Source: an uncultured Clostridia bacterium
GTDB lineage: Bacteria; Bacillota; Clostridia; TANB77; CAG-508
Length of the DNA: 40,167 nucleotides
Direction of reading: 5' to 3'
Assembly (NCBI GenBank): GCA_944392105.1
Contig: CALXVM010000018.1
Location: 1 to 40,167, forward strand
The translations under genes were made by a program, and so were the position numbers. Shown piece by piece: positions 9,014 to 16,526 of the stretch (position 1 is the first letter of the stretch; every line of letters begins with the position of its first letter). The notes below the pieces were generated by a model. That model made no database searches, was not told the DNA's origin, and saw only the letters and a program-made list of their open reading frames with translations.

Positions 9014-9219
9014 TAGAATATAAAAAACACAATAACTAAAATAAAAAATTAAAGGTAAGTAAGAATAAAATAGATAAAATAAATAATAAGTTGGGAACAT
9101 CAAGCAATATAAAATAATAAAATAAGCAAATAAGTAAATAAAAAAATAAGTAAAAATATGTTTAAATTAATAAAAAATGGAAAAACTAATATTAGAGTTT
9201 ACCTTAAAGGAGGTTTACG

Positions 9220-9918
9220 ATGGTATTGGTTTTTATTTTTTTAGCGATAATTATATTAATAACCCTATTTTTGTTTTTAGTTGTAGCATCTAATTTAAGA
9301 ATTAGCTTTGAAAATTTTAATTTTAATAATACAAAACAAAGCACAGCAGAAGAAACCAAAGAATCAAAAGAAGCAGAAAAATATAAAATAAAAGAGAGAG
9401 ATAAATTTAACATAAAAATATCATTAGTTTTATTCAAGAAAATTACATGGCTATTTGTTAACCTAAATAAAGAAAGACTAAACAAAATTGCTAAAAAAGC
9501 ACATTTAAATAAAGATACTTTAATACAATTAGAAAAAGATTTTAAACCACAAGATTTTAAAATATTAAAAAGTTTAAAACCTAAAATAACAAGTTTAAAC
9601 TTAGATATAAATTTAGGTTTAGAAGATGTTGTAATAACGTCCTATTTAGTAGTGGGTATATCTATTTTAATATCTAATATTTTACCATTTTTAGTAGAAA
9701 AAGAAGATTATAATAATTGTAAGTATAATGTAAATCCAATTTATTTGAACAAAAATTTATATAAAATATCATTTAACTGTATAATTGAAGAAAAAATGGT
9801 ACATATTATCAATATACTATTTAAAATTATAAAGAAAGGAAGAAGTGATAAATATGAGCGAACATCCAATAGAGGGTCTTATGACTACAGCAATGAACAG
9901 TTTGCAAAATATGGTTGA
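9220..9918 (+). CDS. DUF2953 membrane protein
   Basis: I recognise this as a DUF2953 protein of unknown function, commonly found between scpB and ytfJ in Clostridia. It has an N-terminal membrane helix (about 2-23), a charged low-complexity linker (about 35-65), and the typical core with LDINLGLEDVVITSYLVVGI near residue 130-150, which resembles the family's G-x-E-D-x-x-x-T motif. AAAGGAGG lies 6 bases before the ATG. The C-terminal 22 or so residues overlap the start of ytfJ by 65 bp and look like read-through sequence rather than part of the domain, as if the natural stop had been lost. Confidence 0.8.
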   Translation: MVLVFIFLAIIILITLFLFLVVASNLRISFENFNFNNTKQSTAEETKESKEAEKYKIKERDKFNIKISLVLFKKITWLFVNLNKERLNKIAKKAHLNKDTLIQLEKDFKPQDFKILKSLKPKITSLNLDINLGLEDVVITSYLVVGISILISNILPFLVEKEDYNNCKYNVNPIYLNKNLYKISFNCIIEEKMVHIINILFKIIKKGRSDKYERTSNRGSYDYSNEQFAKYG

Positions 9919-10471
9919 TGTAAATACTATTGTAGGAGAGCCAATTGAAACTACAAATAATATTATAATTATTCCAATTTCAAAAGTTGGCTTTGGGTTT
10001 GCAGCAGGAGGCAGTGAGTTTAAAGGAGAAACTGTAGATGAATATACAAAAAGAGAAAAGGAAGAGGCTATACAATATAGATTACCATTTGGTGGTGGTA
10101 GCGGAGCAGGTGTTTCTATTACCCCAGTAGCATTTTTAGTTGTACAACAAAATAATGTAAAACTACTACCAGTTTCGCACTGCTCATCATTAGACAGATT
10201 ATTAGACTATGTACCAGACTTGATGGAAAAGTTAAATAACCAATTGAACAAATTAATGCAAAATATGCAACAAGACAAAAAGGATCAAAATAAAAGAAAA
10301 GAGACAATTCAAAAAGAAATAAAACAAACTTTAGAGGATATGACAGACAACCCAATAGTAAGCAAAATTAAACCTCGTAGAAGCAAGGTAACTAGACAAG
10401 AGCCTACTACTACTTATGAATATGAATACAACGAGACCGAAGAACAAGAAAATGAAGGGATAGACGAATAG
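9854..10471 (+). CDS. ytfJ: Sporulation protein YtfJ (GerW family)
   Basis: YtfJ/GerW is a spore protein; in Bacillus it is needed for normal germination. The first residues (SEHPIEGLMTTAMNSLQNMV) closely follow the Bacillus protein, as do VGEPIETTNN and the glycine-rich GFGFAAGGSEF and LPFGGGSGAGVSITPVAF. The C-terminal 80 residues are a charged, K/E/Q-rich tail that I do not recognise and that makes this copy longer (205 residues). I chose ATG 9854 by homology; a GTG at 9845 would add three residues. The ribosome site AAAGGAAGAAG lies inside the upstream gene, so translation of the two is probably coupled. A strong terminator closes the operon. Confidence 0.92.
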   Translation: MSEHPIEGLMTTAMNSLQNMVDVNTIVGEPIETTNNIIIIPISKVGFGFAAGGSEFKGETVDEYTKREKEEAIQYRLPFGGGSGAGVSITPVAFLVVQQNNVKLLPVSHCSSLDRLLDYVPDLMEKLNNQLNKLMQNMQQDKKDQNKRKETIQKEIKQTLEDMTDNPIVSKIKPRRSKVTRQEPTTTYEYEYNETEEQENEGIDE

Positions 10472-10550
10472 GATAATAATAAAATAACTAATCTGACTAT
10501 GAATATTAAATGAAAAACATTAAAAAAAAACAAACATTACAAAAATATAA

Positions 10551-10597
10551 CAAATAGATTGAATTTATGTTACATTTATTCAATCTATTTGTTTTTT
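10551..10597 (+). terminator. Terminator after ytfJ
   Basis: A perfect 14-bp stem, CAAATAGATTGAAT (10551-10564) with 10578-10591, is followed by six T residues. It closes the scpA-DUF2953-ytfJ group. Confidence 0.92.
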
Positions 10598-10620
10598 GTG
10601 TTATATTGATAAAAAAGGGA

Positions 10621-10698
10621 GAAAGGAGCCTATAATATATTATAAAAATATTTAAGAGATAGATTACAGTTAATATTTTTATAATATATTATGTTAAC
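10621..10698 (+). promoter_or_regulatory. Structured leader: ribosome site, 21-bp hairpin, start codon
   Basis: GAAAGGAG at 10621-10628 is a good ribosome binding site but lies 70 bases from the amidoligase ATG at 10699. Between them, 10632-10652 and 10672-10692 are exact 21-bp inverted copies (ATAATATATTATAAAAATATT) around a 19-base loop. If the RNA folds, 3 bases before and 6 after the stem remain, giving an effective spacing of 9. Alternatively the TATAAT at 10631 or 10680 is a promoter element, and the mRNA starts inside the repeat with little leader. Confidence 0.6.
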
Positions 10699-11853
10699 AT
10701 GACTATGAAATATAGCAGAGGAACAAGCAAAATAGGTTTGCCAGAATTATATAGATTTGGAGTAGAACTAGAGGCTTTTAATGTAAATACTGGAAGAGCA
10801 AAAGAAGATAAACCTAGTTTATACAGATCACCTGAAAGCATAGAATTTTTAAAACAACATAGATGGAAAAATGCAAACATGTTCCAAGAAGATTTAGTAA
10901 TGCATGGAGGGGCAGAATGTGTTTCGCCAATTTTGTATGATAGAGAGGAAGATTGGCAAAATTTATCTGAAGTATGCATGCATATAAAAAACTTTCCAGG
11001 CAAATATGGAGATACTGTTGTAACAGATGACAAATGTGGCTGCCATGTACACATAGATGCGAGGACACTAACAGGAAAAAATATAAAAGAAACAGAAGCT
11101 ATAACAGCCAACTTCTTAAAAATATGGGCAGAAGGAGAAGAGCTTATATATAAAATGTGCAATGAAGAAGGAAGCGAGCTAAGACCAGGAGCTTTAGAAA
11201 ATAGACAAAAAGGTCTTACAAGACTAGTTATGAAGCTTCAACACATTAAAGCAATGGCAAGCCCAATGGGAAAGAAAATAAAAAAGGACATAGATAAAGG
11301 AAGATTAAAAGTATCATATAAAAAACAAAACTTTTTAAGAAGAGCCATAACAACAGGTAAATTAGACCCTAGGAGATATTATGGACTAAATCTTACCAAT
11401 ATAGGAAATCCGAAGAAAAATACAATAGAATTTAGAATTGGAAACGGAACTTTAAATCCAGAAACAATAAAACAAAATGTATTTTTATATGCTTCAATAA
11501 TAGAGGCAGCTAGGACTGCTGCACTTGAACCTGAAAAAAATCAAGAACAACTTAACGAATTTTTTAGAGAAGATGTAACAGAAGAGCAAAAAGCGGATGC
11601 TTTTTTAAATTTATTATTTGAAGATGAAGAAGATAGAAAAATTTATAGAGATAGATGGGAATCTGTAAAAGATGCACATGTATTTGAAAGAAATCAAGAG
11701 CAATTTGCTCAAACCTTTAAAAGAGAAGAATTTAAACAGATAGCAGAAAAAACGCCAATGACTATGGTAAAGGACGCATTTGATAAAATAAGAGAGGCTA
11801 TGCAACAGAAAGATATAAAAGAAAGGGAAACTAATGATGGATTGGAACTATGA
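10699..11853 (+). CDS. Amidoligase-family enzyme (Amidoligase_2, COOH-NH2 ligase fold)
   Basis: This looks like a member of the Amidoligase_2 family, related in fold to glutamine synthetase and glutamate-cysteine ligase. Such enzymes are predicted to use ATP to join a carboxylate to an amine, making isopeptide-like bonds in small peptides or proteins; the substrate here is unknown. Supporting motifs are FGVELEAF near residue 14, CGCHVHIDA near 113 (metal/ATP-site histidines), and RYYGLNLTNIG followed by NTIEFRIGNGTLNPE near 225-255. The C-terminal third is charged and helical. The start ATG has no ribosome site directly upstream. The next gene overlaps its end by 20 bp or less, so the two are translated together. 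Family assignment is by motif recognition only. Confidence 0.72.
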   Translation: MTMKYSRGTSKIGLPELYRFGVELEAFNVNTGRAKEDKPSLYRSPESIEFLKQHRWKNANMFQEDLVMHGGAECVSPILYDREEDWQNLSEVCMHIKNFPGKYGDTVVTDDKCGCHVHIDARTLTGKNIKETEAITANFLKIWAEGEELIYKMCNEEGSELRPGALENRQKGLTRLVMKLQHIKAMASPMGKKIKKDIDKGRLKVSYKKQNFLRRAITTGKLDPRRYYGLNLTNIGNPKKNTIEFRIGNGTLNPETIKQNVFLYASIIEAARTAALEPEKNQEQLNEFFREDVTEEQKADAFLNLLFEDEEDRKIYRDRWESVKDAHVFERNQEQFAQTFKREEFKQIAEKTPMTMVKDAFDKIREAMQQKDIKERETNDGLEL

Positions 11854-12310
11854 AATTGCATTAACCGAAGTAGATGAAATTTTAAATTTTACTGATACTG
11901 AATTAGTAAATAAAATTCCTGTAGCTTTTAGAAAATTTATAGAAAAGAATAAAAACAAGGATTATAGACCGAACATAACACCAGGAATTCCTATTAGTGA
12001 GCAAGTAATAAAAAAAGAAACTAAGGCAATTTTAAGTCTAATTTTTAGAAGTTACTGGGCGACAGAAGAAGAAAAGAAAGAACTAGAAAAAAATGATAAA
12101 ATAACATATGAAATGCTTAAAGCAGAAACAGAAATAAAATTTCCAAAAAGCAATTCATCTAATTATAATTTAGATGAATACTCTTTGGAACATGAAAAAA
12201 CAGAAGATAAAGAAACTAATGAAAACATGCAATTAATCTCTATAGAAGATATGCCATGGTATAAAAAGATTTTTATAAAATTACTAAAAATATTTAAGCT
12301 TAGAAATTAG
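11834..12310 (+). CDS. Small acidic partner of the amidoligase, function unknown
   Basis: I do not recognise a domain in this 158-residue protein. It overlaps the end of the amidoligase gene, which implies coupled translation and a shared role. Residues about 5-100 look like a compact helical domain (WNYEIALTEVDEILNFTDTE; AFRKFIEKNKNK; LSLIFRSYWATEEEKKELEK). Residues 105-140 are polar and acidic, probably disordered. The last 17 (PWYKKIFIKLLKIFKLRN) form a basic amphipathic helix that could touch the membrane. It might be the substrate, carrier or anchor of the amidoligase; that is inference. ATG 11834 and ATG 11837 are both possible, with AAAGGGA at 11822-11828; 11837 has the better spacing. 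Confidence 0.75.
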   Translation: MMDWNYEIALTEVDEILNFTDTELVNKIPVAFRKFIEKNKNKDYRPNITPGIPISEQVIKKETKAILSLIFRSYWATEEEKKELEKNDKITYEMLKAETEIKFPKSNSSNYNLDEYSLEHEKTEDKETNENMQLISIEDMPWYKKIFIKLLKIFKLRN

Positions 12311-12329
12311 GGACAGACATTAATTTCTA
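12301..12329. terminator. Hairpin between convergent genes; dispersed palindrome copy B
   Basis: TAGAAATTA (12301-12309) and TAATTTCTA (12321-12329) are exact inverted copies around GGGACAGACAT. The hairpin overlaps the stop codons of both convergent genes, so it could end transcription from either side, though there is no clear T run. The loop carries the GGGACAG core of the dispersed palindrome family. Confidence 0.55.
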
Positions 12330-13681
12330 AAACTCCACTTGGTAAATACATAGTTTATCATGTTAATTAAATTATTTTTTTCTACTGTTTCATTGGCAAT
12401 AATATTTACTCTAGAAATTTCGTTTCCATCAACAGTATAAACTATATTTCCTACAACGTCTCCTTTGTTTATAGGGGCACTGATTTTATCCGGAATATTA
12501 ATAGTTTGTTCTACATTTTTAGATTCACCCTTTTTTATTAATGCTCCTGCAGAATTTTCATAGGTAAGCTCAATATTGTCTTTCACACCTTTTTCTACAG
12601 AAATAGTTTTTAGAATATCGTTTGCATTTGCAAATTTAGAATACTGAAAATTGTTAAATCCATAATCTAAAAGTTTTTCTGCTTCTGCAAATCTAATTTT
12701 AGTAGTAGGTGCTTTCATTACGACTGCTATTAAAGATAAATCATCTCTTGTAGCACTTGCAGATAAATTATATAAGGCAATAGATGTTGAACCTGTTTTT
12801 AATCCAGTTGCTCCTTTGTAGTTTCTTATTAATTTATTTGTATTTACTAGTTCAGACTTTCCATCACGAAGGGAGTCCATCCATATAGTTGTGTATTTGG
12901 TAATGTCAGGGTGTTTAGTAAGAAGTTCCCTAGACATAAGAGCTATATCATATGCTGATGTTTCGTGTCCGTCTTCATCTATTCCATGGCAGTTTTTAAA
13001 AGTAGTATCATTCATACCAAGTTCTTTGGCTTTATCATTCATTTGTGCAACAAATGCTTCTTGACTTCCCGCTAAATATTCTGCCATTGCAACTGTACAG
13101 TCGTTTGCAGATACGACACATATAGCCTTTAACATTTCATCTACGGTAAGCTCTTCTCTAACATCTAACCATATCTGTGACCCGCCCATTGCAGCAGCTT
13201 CTTCTGTACATGGAATTTTGTCAGTATATGATAATCTTCCAGAGTCTATTGCTTCCATAATAAGAAGTAAGCTCATAACTTTAGTAACACTTGCAGGTCT
13301 TAATTTTTGATGCATATTGTGGTCATATAGTACTCTTCCTGAATTTTGCTCAATTAAAACAGCTCCGCCACATTCTAAATTAAGGTCTGTTCCAACAGAA
13401 GTAGTATTTGTTAGTGTACTTGTATTAGATAATGTGTTTGTTACTTCATTAGATGTAGCATTTTCTGCTGTATTTACTTCACTAGAAGTAGCATTTTTGG
13501 TTGGGTTTTCTACCACATTTGTATTCGAATTAGTAACGTTTGCGCTAGTTTGAATAGAATTATTTAAAGGCTCTGAAGTAGGAGACCAGACGTATATTTC
13601 TGAGCTAGCTAGTGAGGTTGTAACCATAAAAAATGAAATAACAAATATACAAAAAAATATTGTTAGTTTTTTAAATGACAT
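12320..13681 (-). CDS. D-alanyl-D-alanine carboxypeptidase (PBP5/DacF type, S11)
   Basis: The enzyme trims the terminal D-alanine from peptidoglycan stem peptides outside the cell. A signal peptide (KKLTIFFCIFVISFFMVTTS, cut near LASS) is followed by a Thr/Asn/Ser-rich linker (about 40-97). The penicillin-binding core has all three motifs: S131-x-x-K134 (ASVTK), S191-A-N193 and K295-T-G297. A C-terminal PBP5-type beta domain (about 350-430) precedes a weakly hydrophobic end that may lie on the membrane. At 453 residues it is slightly long because of the linker. GGAGG precedes the start. vanW lies upstream on the same strand, 70 bp away, suggesting a two-gene cell-envelope unit. It could be the sporulation paralogue DacF/DacB or the vegetative one; sequence alone does not decide. 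Confidence 0.95.
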   Translation of the reverse strand: MSFKKLTIFFCIFVISFFMVTTSLASSEIYVWSPTSEPLNNSIQTSANVTNSNTNVVENPTKNATSSEVNTAENATSNEVTNTLSNTSTLTNTTSVGTDLNLECGGAVLIEQNSGRVLYDHNMHQKLRPASVTKVMSLLLIMEAIDSGRLSYTDKIPCTEEAAAMGGSQIWLDVREELTVDEMLKAICVVSANDCTVAMAEYLAGSQEAFVAQMNDKAKELGMNDTTFKNCHGIDEDGHETSAYDIALMSRELLTKHPDITKYTTIWMDSLRDGKSELVNTNKLIRNYKGATGLKTGSTSIALYNLSASATRDDLSLIAVVMKAPTTKIRFAEAEKLLDYGFNNFQYSKFANANDILKTISVEKGVKDNIELTYENSAGALIKKGESKNVEQTINIPDKISAPINKGDVVGNIVYTVDGNEISRVNIIANETVEKNNLINMINYVFTKWSFRN

Positions 13682-13751
13682 AAAAAATACCTCCGAATAG
13701 TTATTAAACTTAGTAAATACTATTCAAAGGATTTTTATTTTAGAATTAAAA

Positions 13752-14444
13752 CTAATATTCTAATTTTAAAATTTTTGCAATAACTTTATCTTTAGTTACT
13801 TCTACTAACAATTTAATGTCGTTATTTGTGTTGTTTTTAAATTTTAAGTCTAATGTATTATATGCAACGGTGGCATCATCTCCCATTTTTACATAGCCAA
13901 CTTCTTTGCCATGTTCATGCCTTTCTGTTATTTTTATACCTTTAACTTTTAAGGCAACATTGTATATTGTAGTACTTACTTGGCAATTTCCACCACCATA
14001 TCCTTTTACCTTTTTACCATTAACAAAAACTCCAGCTTTTTCGTATCCTTTTTCTTCGGTAGGACTACCAACTATTTTATTAAAAGAAAATTCTTCGCCT
14101 TTTTTTATAATAGTGCCATTTATTTTTTTAGCACTAATTTCCATGTTTTTGTCTCTATTTTCATCATCAATTTGAATTGGCGTAGAGTAAGAGGCAATTT
14201 CAATTTCGTCTACAGCAGATTCTTTTATTTCTTTGGAAGTGTTTTCATTTGCTACACTATTATTTACATTATTTGTTGAGGTATTTTGATAATTTAAGCT
14301 AGAAGAAGCTTTTTCAGTATTATAGGTTTGAGAATTAGAAGAATATTCTTCTTTACTATTTGCATTATTATTAATATATTTGATTAAAATAAAAACTAAT
14401 AAAGCAATAATAAGAATTACAAAAAAATATTTTAATTTTTGCAT
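13752..14444 (-). CDS. VanW-family envelope protein
   Basis: VanW domains are found in vancomycin clusters and many clostridial envelope proteins; their biochemical role is not established. The 230-residue product has one N-terminal membrane helix (about 6-24), a Ser/Asn-rich linker (28-75), and a VanW core with KKGEEFSFNKIVGSPTEEKG (114-133) and the signature GGGNCQVSTTIYN (150-162). Most relatives have I where N153 stands; the cysteine C154 is kept. AAAGGA precedes the ATG. It reads in the same direction as, and upstream of, the carboxypeptidase gene. The 14445-14552 space before it holds the promoter of the divergent small gene. Confidence 0.9.
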   Translation of the reverse strand: MQKLKYFFVILIIALLVFILIKYINNNANSKEEYSSNSQTYNTEKASSSLNYQNTSTNNVNNSVANENTSKEIKESAVDEIEIASYSTPIQIDDENRDKNMEISAKKINGTIIKKGEEFSFNKIVGSPTEEKGYEKAGVFVNGKKVKGYGGGNCQVSTTIYNVALKVKGIKITERHEHGKEVGYVKMGDDATVAYNTLDLKFKNNTNNDIKLLVEVTKDKVIAKILKLEY

Positions 14445-14494
14445 TTATATCAGTCCTTTCAAAATATATTATTTGTTTTTAAATAAAAAATATG

Positions 14495-14523
14495 TTGCAT
14501 ATTATTTCTAAAAGTAGTATAAT
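14495..14523 (+). promoter_or_regulatory. Promoter of the 54-codon membrane peptide gene
   Basis: TTGCAT (14495-14500) and a perfect TATAAT (14518-14523) are 17 bp apart, 30 bp before the ATG at 14553. Confidence 0.65.
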
Positions 14524-14552
14524 TAATCTGTAGTACAATTAGGAGAAAAAAT

Positions 14553-14717
14553 ATGATAGGTAAAATTTGGAAAAAAGTTTTGTTTTTTATATTAATAATT
14601 GCATGTCTTTTTAATATAATAAATAAGTTAGTACATAAAGCTTCTTTAGACCAAGAGTTGCAGTCATCAGCTAGTTATATATTAGAACAGCAAATGCAAG
14701 AAAAAAGTAATAACTAA
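14553..14717 (+). CDS. Small single-pass membrane protein, 54 residues
   Basis: This short gene has every translation signal: a promoter, AGGAG at 14541-14545, seven bases, then ATG. The peptide starts MIGKIWKKVLFF, runs through a hydrophobic helix (about 9-27, with C18), and ends in a polar Gln/Ser/Glu-rich tail of about 25 residues. Positive charges before the helix predict that the tail faces outside. I recognise no family. It stands alone between a divergent vanW gene and rpmE and has no terminator of its own that I can see. It could be a regulator of a membrane complex; nothing in the sequence says which. Confidence 0.65.
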   Translation: MIGKIWKKVLFFILIIACLFNIINKLVHKASLDQELQSSASYILEQQMQEKSNN

Positions 14718-14811
14718 TTTTAATATAAAGTAAAAAATTTAAACTATTTAATTTTTAAATACAATTCAAATAGATAATTTATCAAATTTAGTTAGAAATT
14801 TAATCATATAC

Positions 14812-14840
14812 TTGAAAAATTTTCTAATATATGTTATGAT
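14812..14840 (+). promoter_or_regulatory. Promoter of rpmE
   Basis: TTGAAA (14812-14817) and TATGAT (14835-14840) have a 17-bp spacer and lie 45 bp before the rpmE start. Confidence 0.65.
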
Positions 14841-14884
14841 ATAAAATAGTTTTTTTAAAAAAGTAAAGGAGAGGTGAATACAAA

Positions 14885-15085
14885 ATGAAAGAAGGATTAC
14901 ATCCAGCATATAATGAAACAACTATTACATGTGCATGTGGTAATGTTATGAAAGTTGGTTCAACAAAACAAGATTTAAAAGTTGATATTTGTTCTAAATG
15001 CCATCCATTCTGGACAGGAAATTTAAAAAGAGAAACAACTGGTGGTAGAGCAGACAAATTTAAGAAAAAATATGGACTTCAATAA
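14885..15085 (+). CDS. rpmE: Large-subunit ribosomal protein L31 (zinc form)
   Basis: L31 bridges the two ribosomal subunits. The 66 residues match the family from MKEGLHPAYNETTITCACGN to ADKFKKKYGL. Four cysteines, C16, C18, C36 and C39, form the zinc site, so this is the zinc-containing paralogue rather than the zinc-free one induced by zinc limitation. AAAGGAGAGGTG precedes the ATG. It has its own promoter and terminator, so it is probably a single-gene transcript. Confidence 0.98.
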   Translation: MKEGLHPAYNETTITCACGNVMKVGSTKQDLKVDICSKCHPFWTGNLKRETTGGRADKFKKKYGLQ

Positions 15086-15117
15086 AATATTAATTTTGCT
15101 AATGCAAAAAATAAAAT

Positions 15118-15147
15118 CAGTAGTAACAAAAGTTGCTACTTTTTTTA
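15118..15147 (+). terminator. Terminator of rpmE
   Basis: GTAGTAAC (15120-15127) pairs with GTTGCTAC (15132-15139) with one G-U pair around AAAA, followed by seven T residues. Confidence 0.85.
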
Positions 15148-15349
15148 TTTTCTAAGAAAATTATATATTTTAATATTAGAATATGCTAAAAAATTTAAAC
15201 ATTAAAATAAAAATTAAATTAATCATCAGGTTAATACTAACAGAAATTACTTTTGGCGAAGTTTTAATAAAAATAAAAAATTTTAAGTATTTATGCAAAA
15301 ATAGAATTGTTTATGTTATAATAAAAAATATGAAATAGGTGAATTAGTT

Positions 15350-15889
15350 ATGATTTATAAACACAAATATCAAACGCCAAATGGTTTTACGGATATTTTA
15401 ATGAATAGTGACGGCGAATATTTAACAGGCTTATGGTTTGAGGGCTCAAGAGATATTTTAAAACACGAATTAAATTGTGAAGAAAAGGAATTGCCCATAT
15501 TCAAAGAGACGAGTAAATGGCTAGACATATATTTTAGCGGTGAGAATCCTACTTTTACACCAAAATATAAAATAAATAATTTAACACCATTTAGAAAAGA
15601 AGTTTTAGACATAATAAATACTATACCATTTGGAAAAACTATAACATATAATGATATATCTAAAATTATTGCTAAAAACAGAGGAATAAAAAGAATGTCT
15701 AGTCAAGCAGTTGGTGGTGCTGTTGGTTGGAACCCAATATGTATTATAATTCCATGCCATAGAGTCGTTGGAACTAATGGAAGTTTAACAGGATATGGGG
15801 GAGGAATAAAAAATAAAGTAGCGCTATTAACTCTTGAAAAAAATGATATGAGTAAATTTTTTATTCCTAAAAGAGCTACAGCATTGTAA
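15350..15889 (+). CDS. ogt: Methylated-DNA-protein-cysteine methyltransferase
   Basis: This suicide DNA-repair protein moves methyl groups from O6-methylguanine to its own cysteine. The active site I-P-C-H-R-V is at 134-139 with acceptor C136. Upstream, TPFRKEVLDIINTIPFGKTITY (79-100) and SQAVGGAVGWNPI are family signatures of the DNA-binding helix and arginine-finger region. The N-terminal 75 residues are the usual ribonuclease-H-like domain. Length 179 is typical for Ogt, without an Ada domain. The start at 15350 has AGGTGAA 8-13 bases upstream, and a TATAAT at 15317-15322 with a poor -35 may be its promoter. Confidence 0.95.
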   Translation: MIYKHKYQTPNGFTDILMNSDGEYLTGLWFEGSRDILKHELNCEEKELPIFKETSKWLDIYFSGENPTFTPKYKINNLTPFRKEVLDIINTIPFGKTITYNDISKIIAKNRGIKRMSSQAVGGAVGWNPICIIIPCHRVVGTNGSLTGYGGGIKNKVALLTLEKNDMSKFFIPKRATAL

Positions 15890-15959
15890 AAATTTTTAAA
15901 TAAATTATATTTTAACTTTGCAAAATAATTTATTGCAGATATAACTACTTGGCAAATAG

Positions 15960-16343
15960 ATGCAATTATTAAAAGAATTGGCAAAGCATAGATTAGAACA
16001 AGCAAAAGAAAATTTAGAAGAGGCAGAAATATTATATAATGTAAAAAAATATAAAGGAGCAAATAATAGAGCATATTATTCAATATTTCATAGTATAAAA
16101 GCAGTTTTGGCTTTAGAACCAATAGATTTTAAAAGACACAAAGATGTGGTAGGATATTTTAATAAGAATTATGTATATCCAGAAATTTTTCCAAGAAAAA
16201 TGGGAAGCAAAATAGCAGATGCAAGCTCAGTAAGAGAGGATTCTGATTATGATGATGAATATATAGTTAAACCAGAAGATACTTTAAAACAAATAGAAAC
16301 AGCAAAGGAACTTTTAAAATTAGTTGAAGAATATTATAGATAA
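15960..16343 (+). CDS. HEPN-domain protein without its nucleotidyltransferase partner
   Basis: This 127-residue all-helical protein is a HEPN domain (UPF0332 type). Such proteins usually pair with a MNT-type minimal nucleotidyltransferase encoded next door, forming a toxin-antitoxin-like module in which HEPN acts as an RNase. The motif NRAYYSIFHSIKAVL contains R37 and H44, an R-x6-H that fits the HEPN catalytic pattern R-x4-6-H. No nucleotidyltransferase gene lies on either side: ogt precedes it by 70 bp and a terminator follows. The ribosome site before ATG 15960 is very weak. Either the partner was lost or it lies elsewhere. The next two genes downstream are broken, so this stretch looks eroded. 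Confidence 0.85.
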   Translation: MQLLKELAKHRLEQAKENLEEAEILYNVKKYKGANNRAYYSIFHSIKAVLALEPIDFKRHKDVVGYFNKNYVYPEIFPRKMGSKIADASSVREDSDYDDEYIVKPEDTLKQIETAKELLKLVEEYYR

Positions 16344-16374
16344 GTACTAAAAAAGATATACAGTAAATAAATAG

Positions 16375-16399
16375 GAGCACCAAAGGGTGTTCTTTTTTT
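16375..16399 (+). terminator. Terminator after the HEPN gene
   Basis: GAGCACC (16375-16381) pairs with GGTGTTC (16386-16392) with one G-U pair and loop AAAG, followed by seven T residues. Between here and 16526 the DNA is AT-rich, with two similar TTTGATAGAG segments (near 16397 and 16430) and no gene. Confidence 0.85.
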
Positions 16400-16526
16400 G
16401 ATAGAGAGTAGATTTGTTATTTCATCTTCTTTGATAGAGGATAAGAACAATATAATAGAATAATTTTCTTTTGGTGTTATTATAAAAAAATTACAAGTTA
16501 TATAATACAAATAAAATAGAGCAGAT

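Noticed and set aside
9845..9853. GTG start for ytfJ
   Set aside because: The conserved N-terminus SEHPIEGLM begins directly after ATG 9854; the three extra codons match nothing in relatives.
13317..14279. Plus-strand open frames across the carboxypeptidase and VanW genes
   Set aside because: They run antisense to well-supported minus-strand genes with complete motifs and have no ribosome sites.
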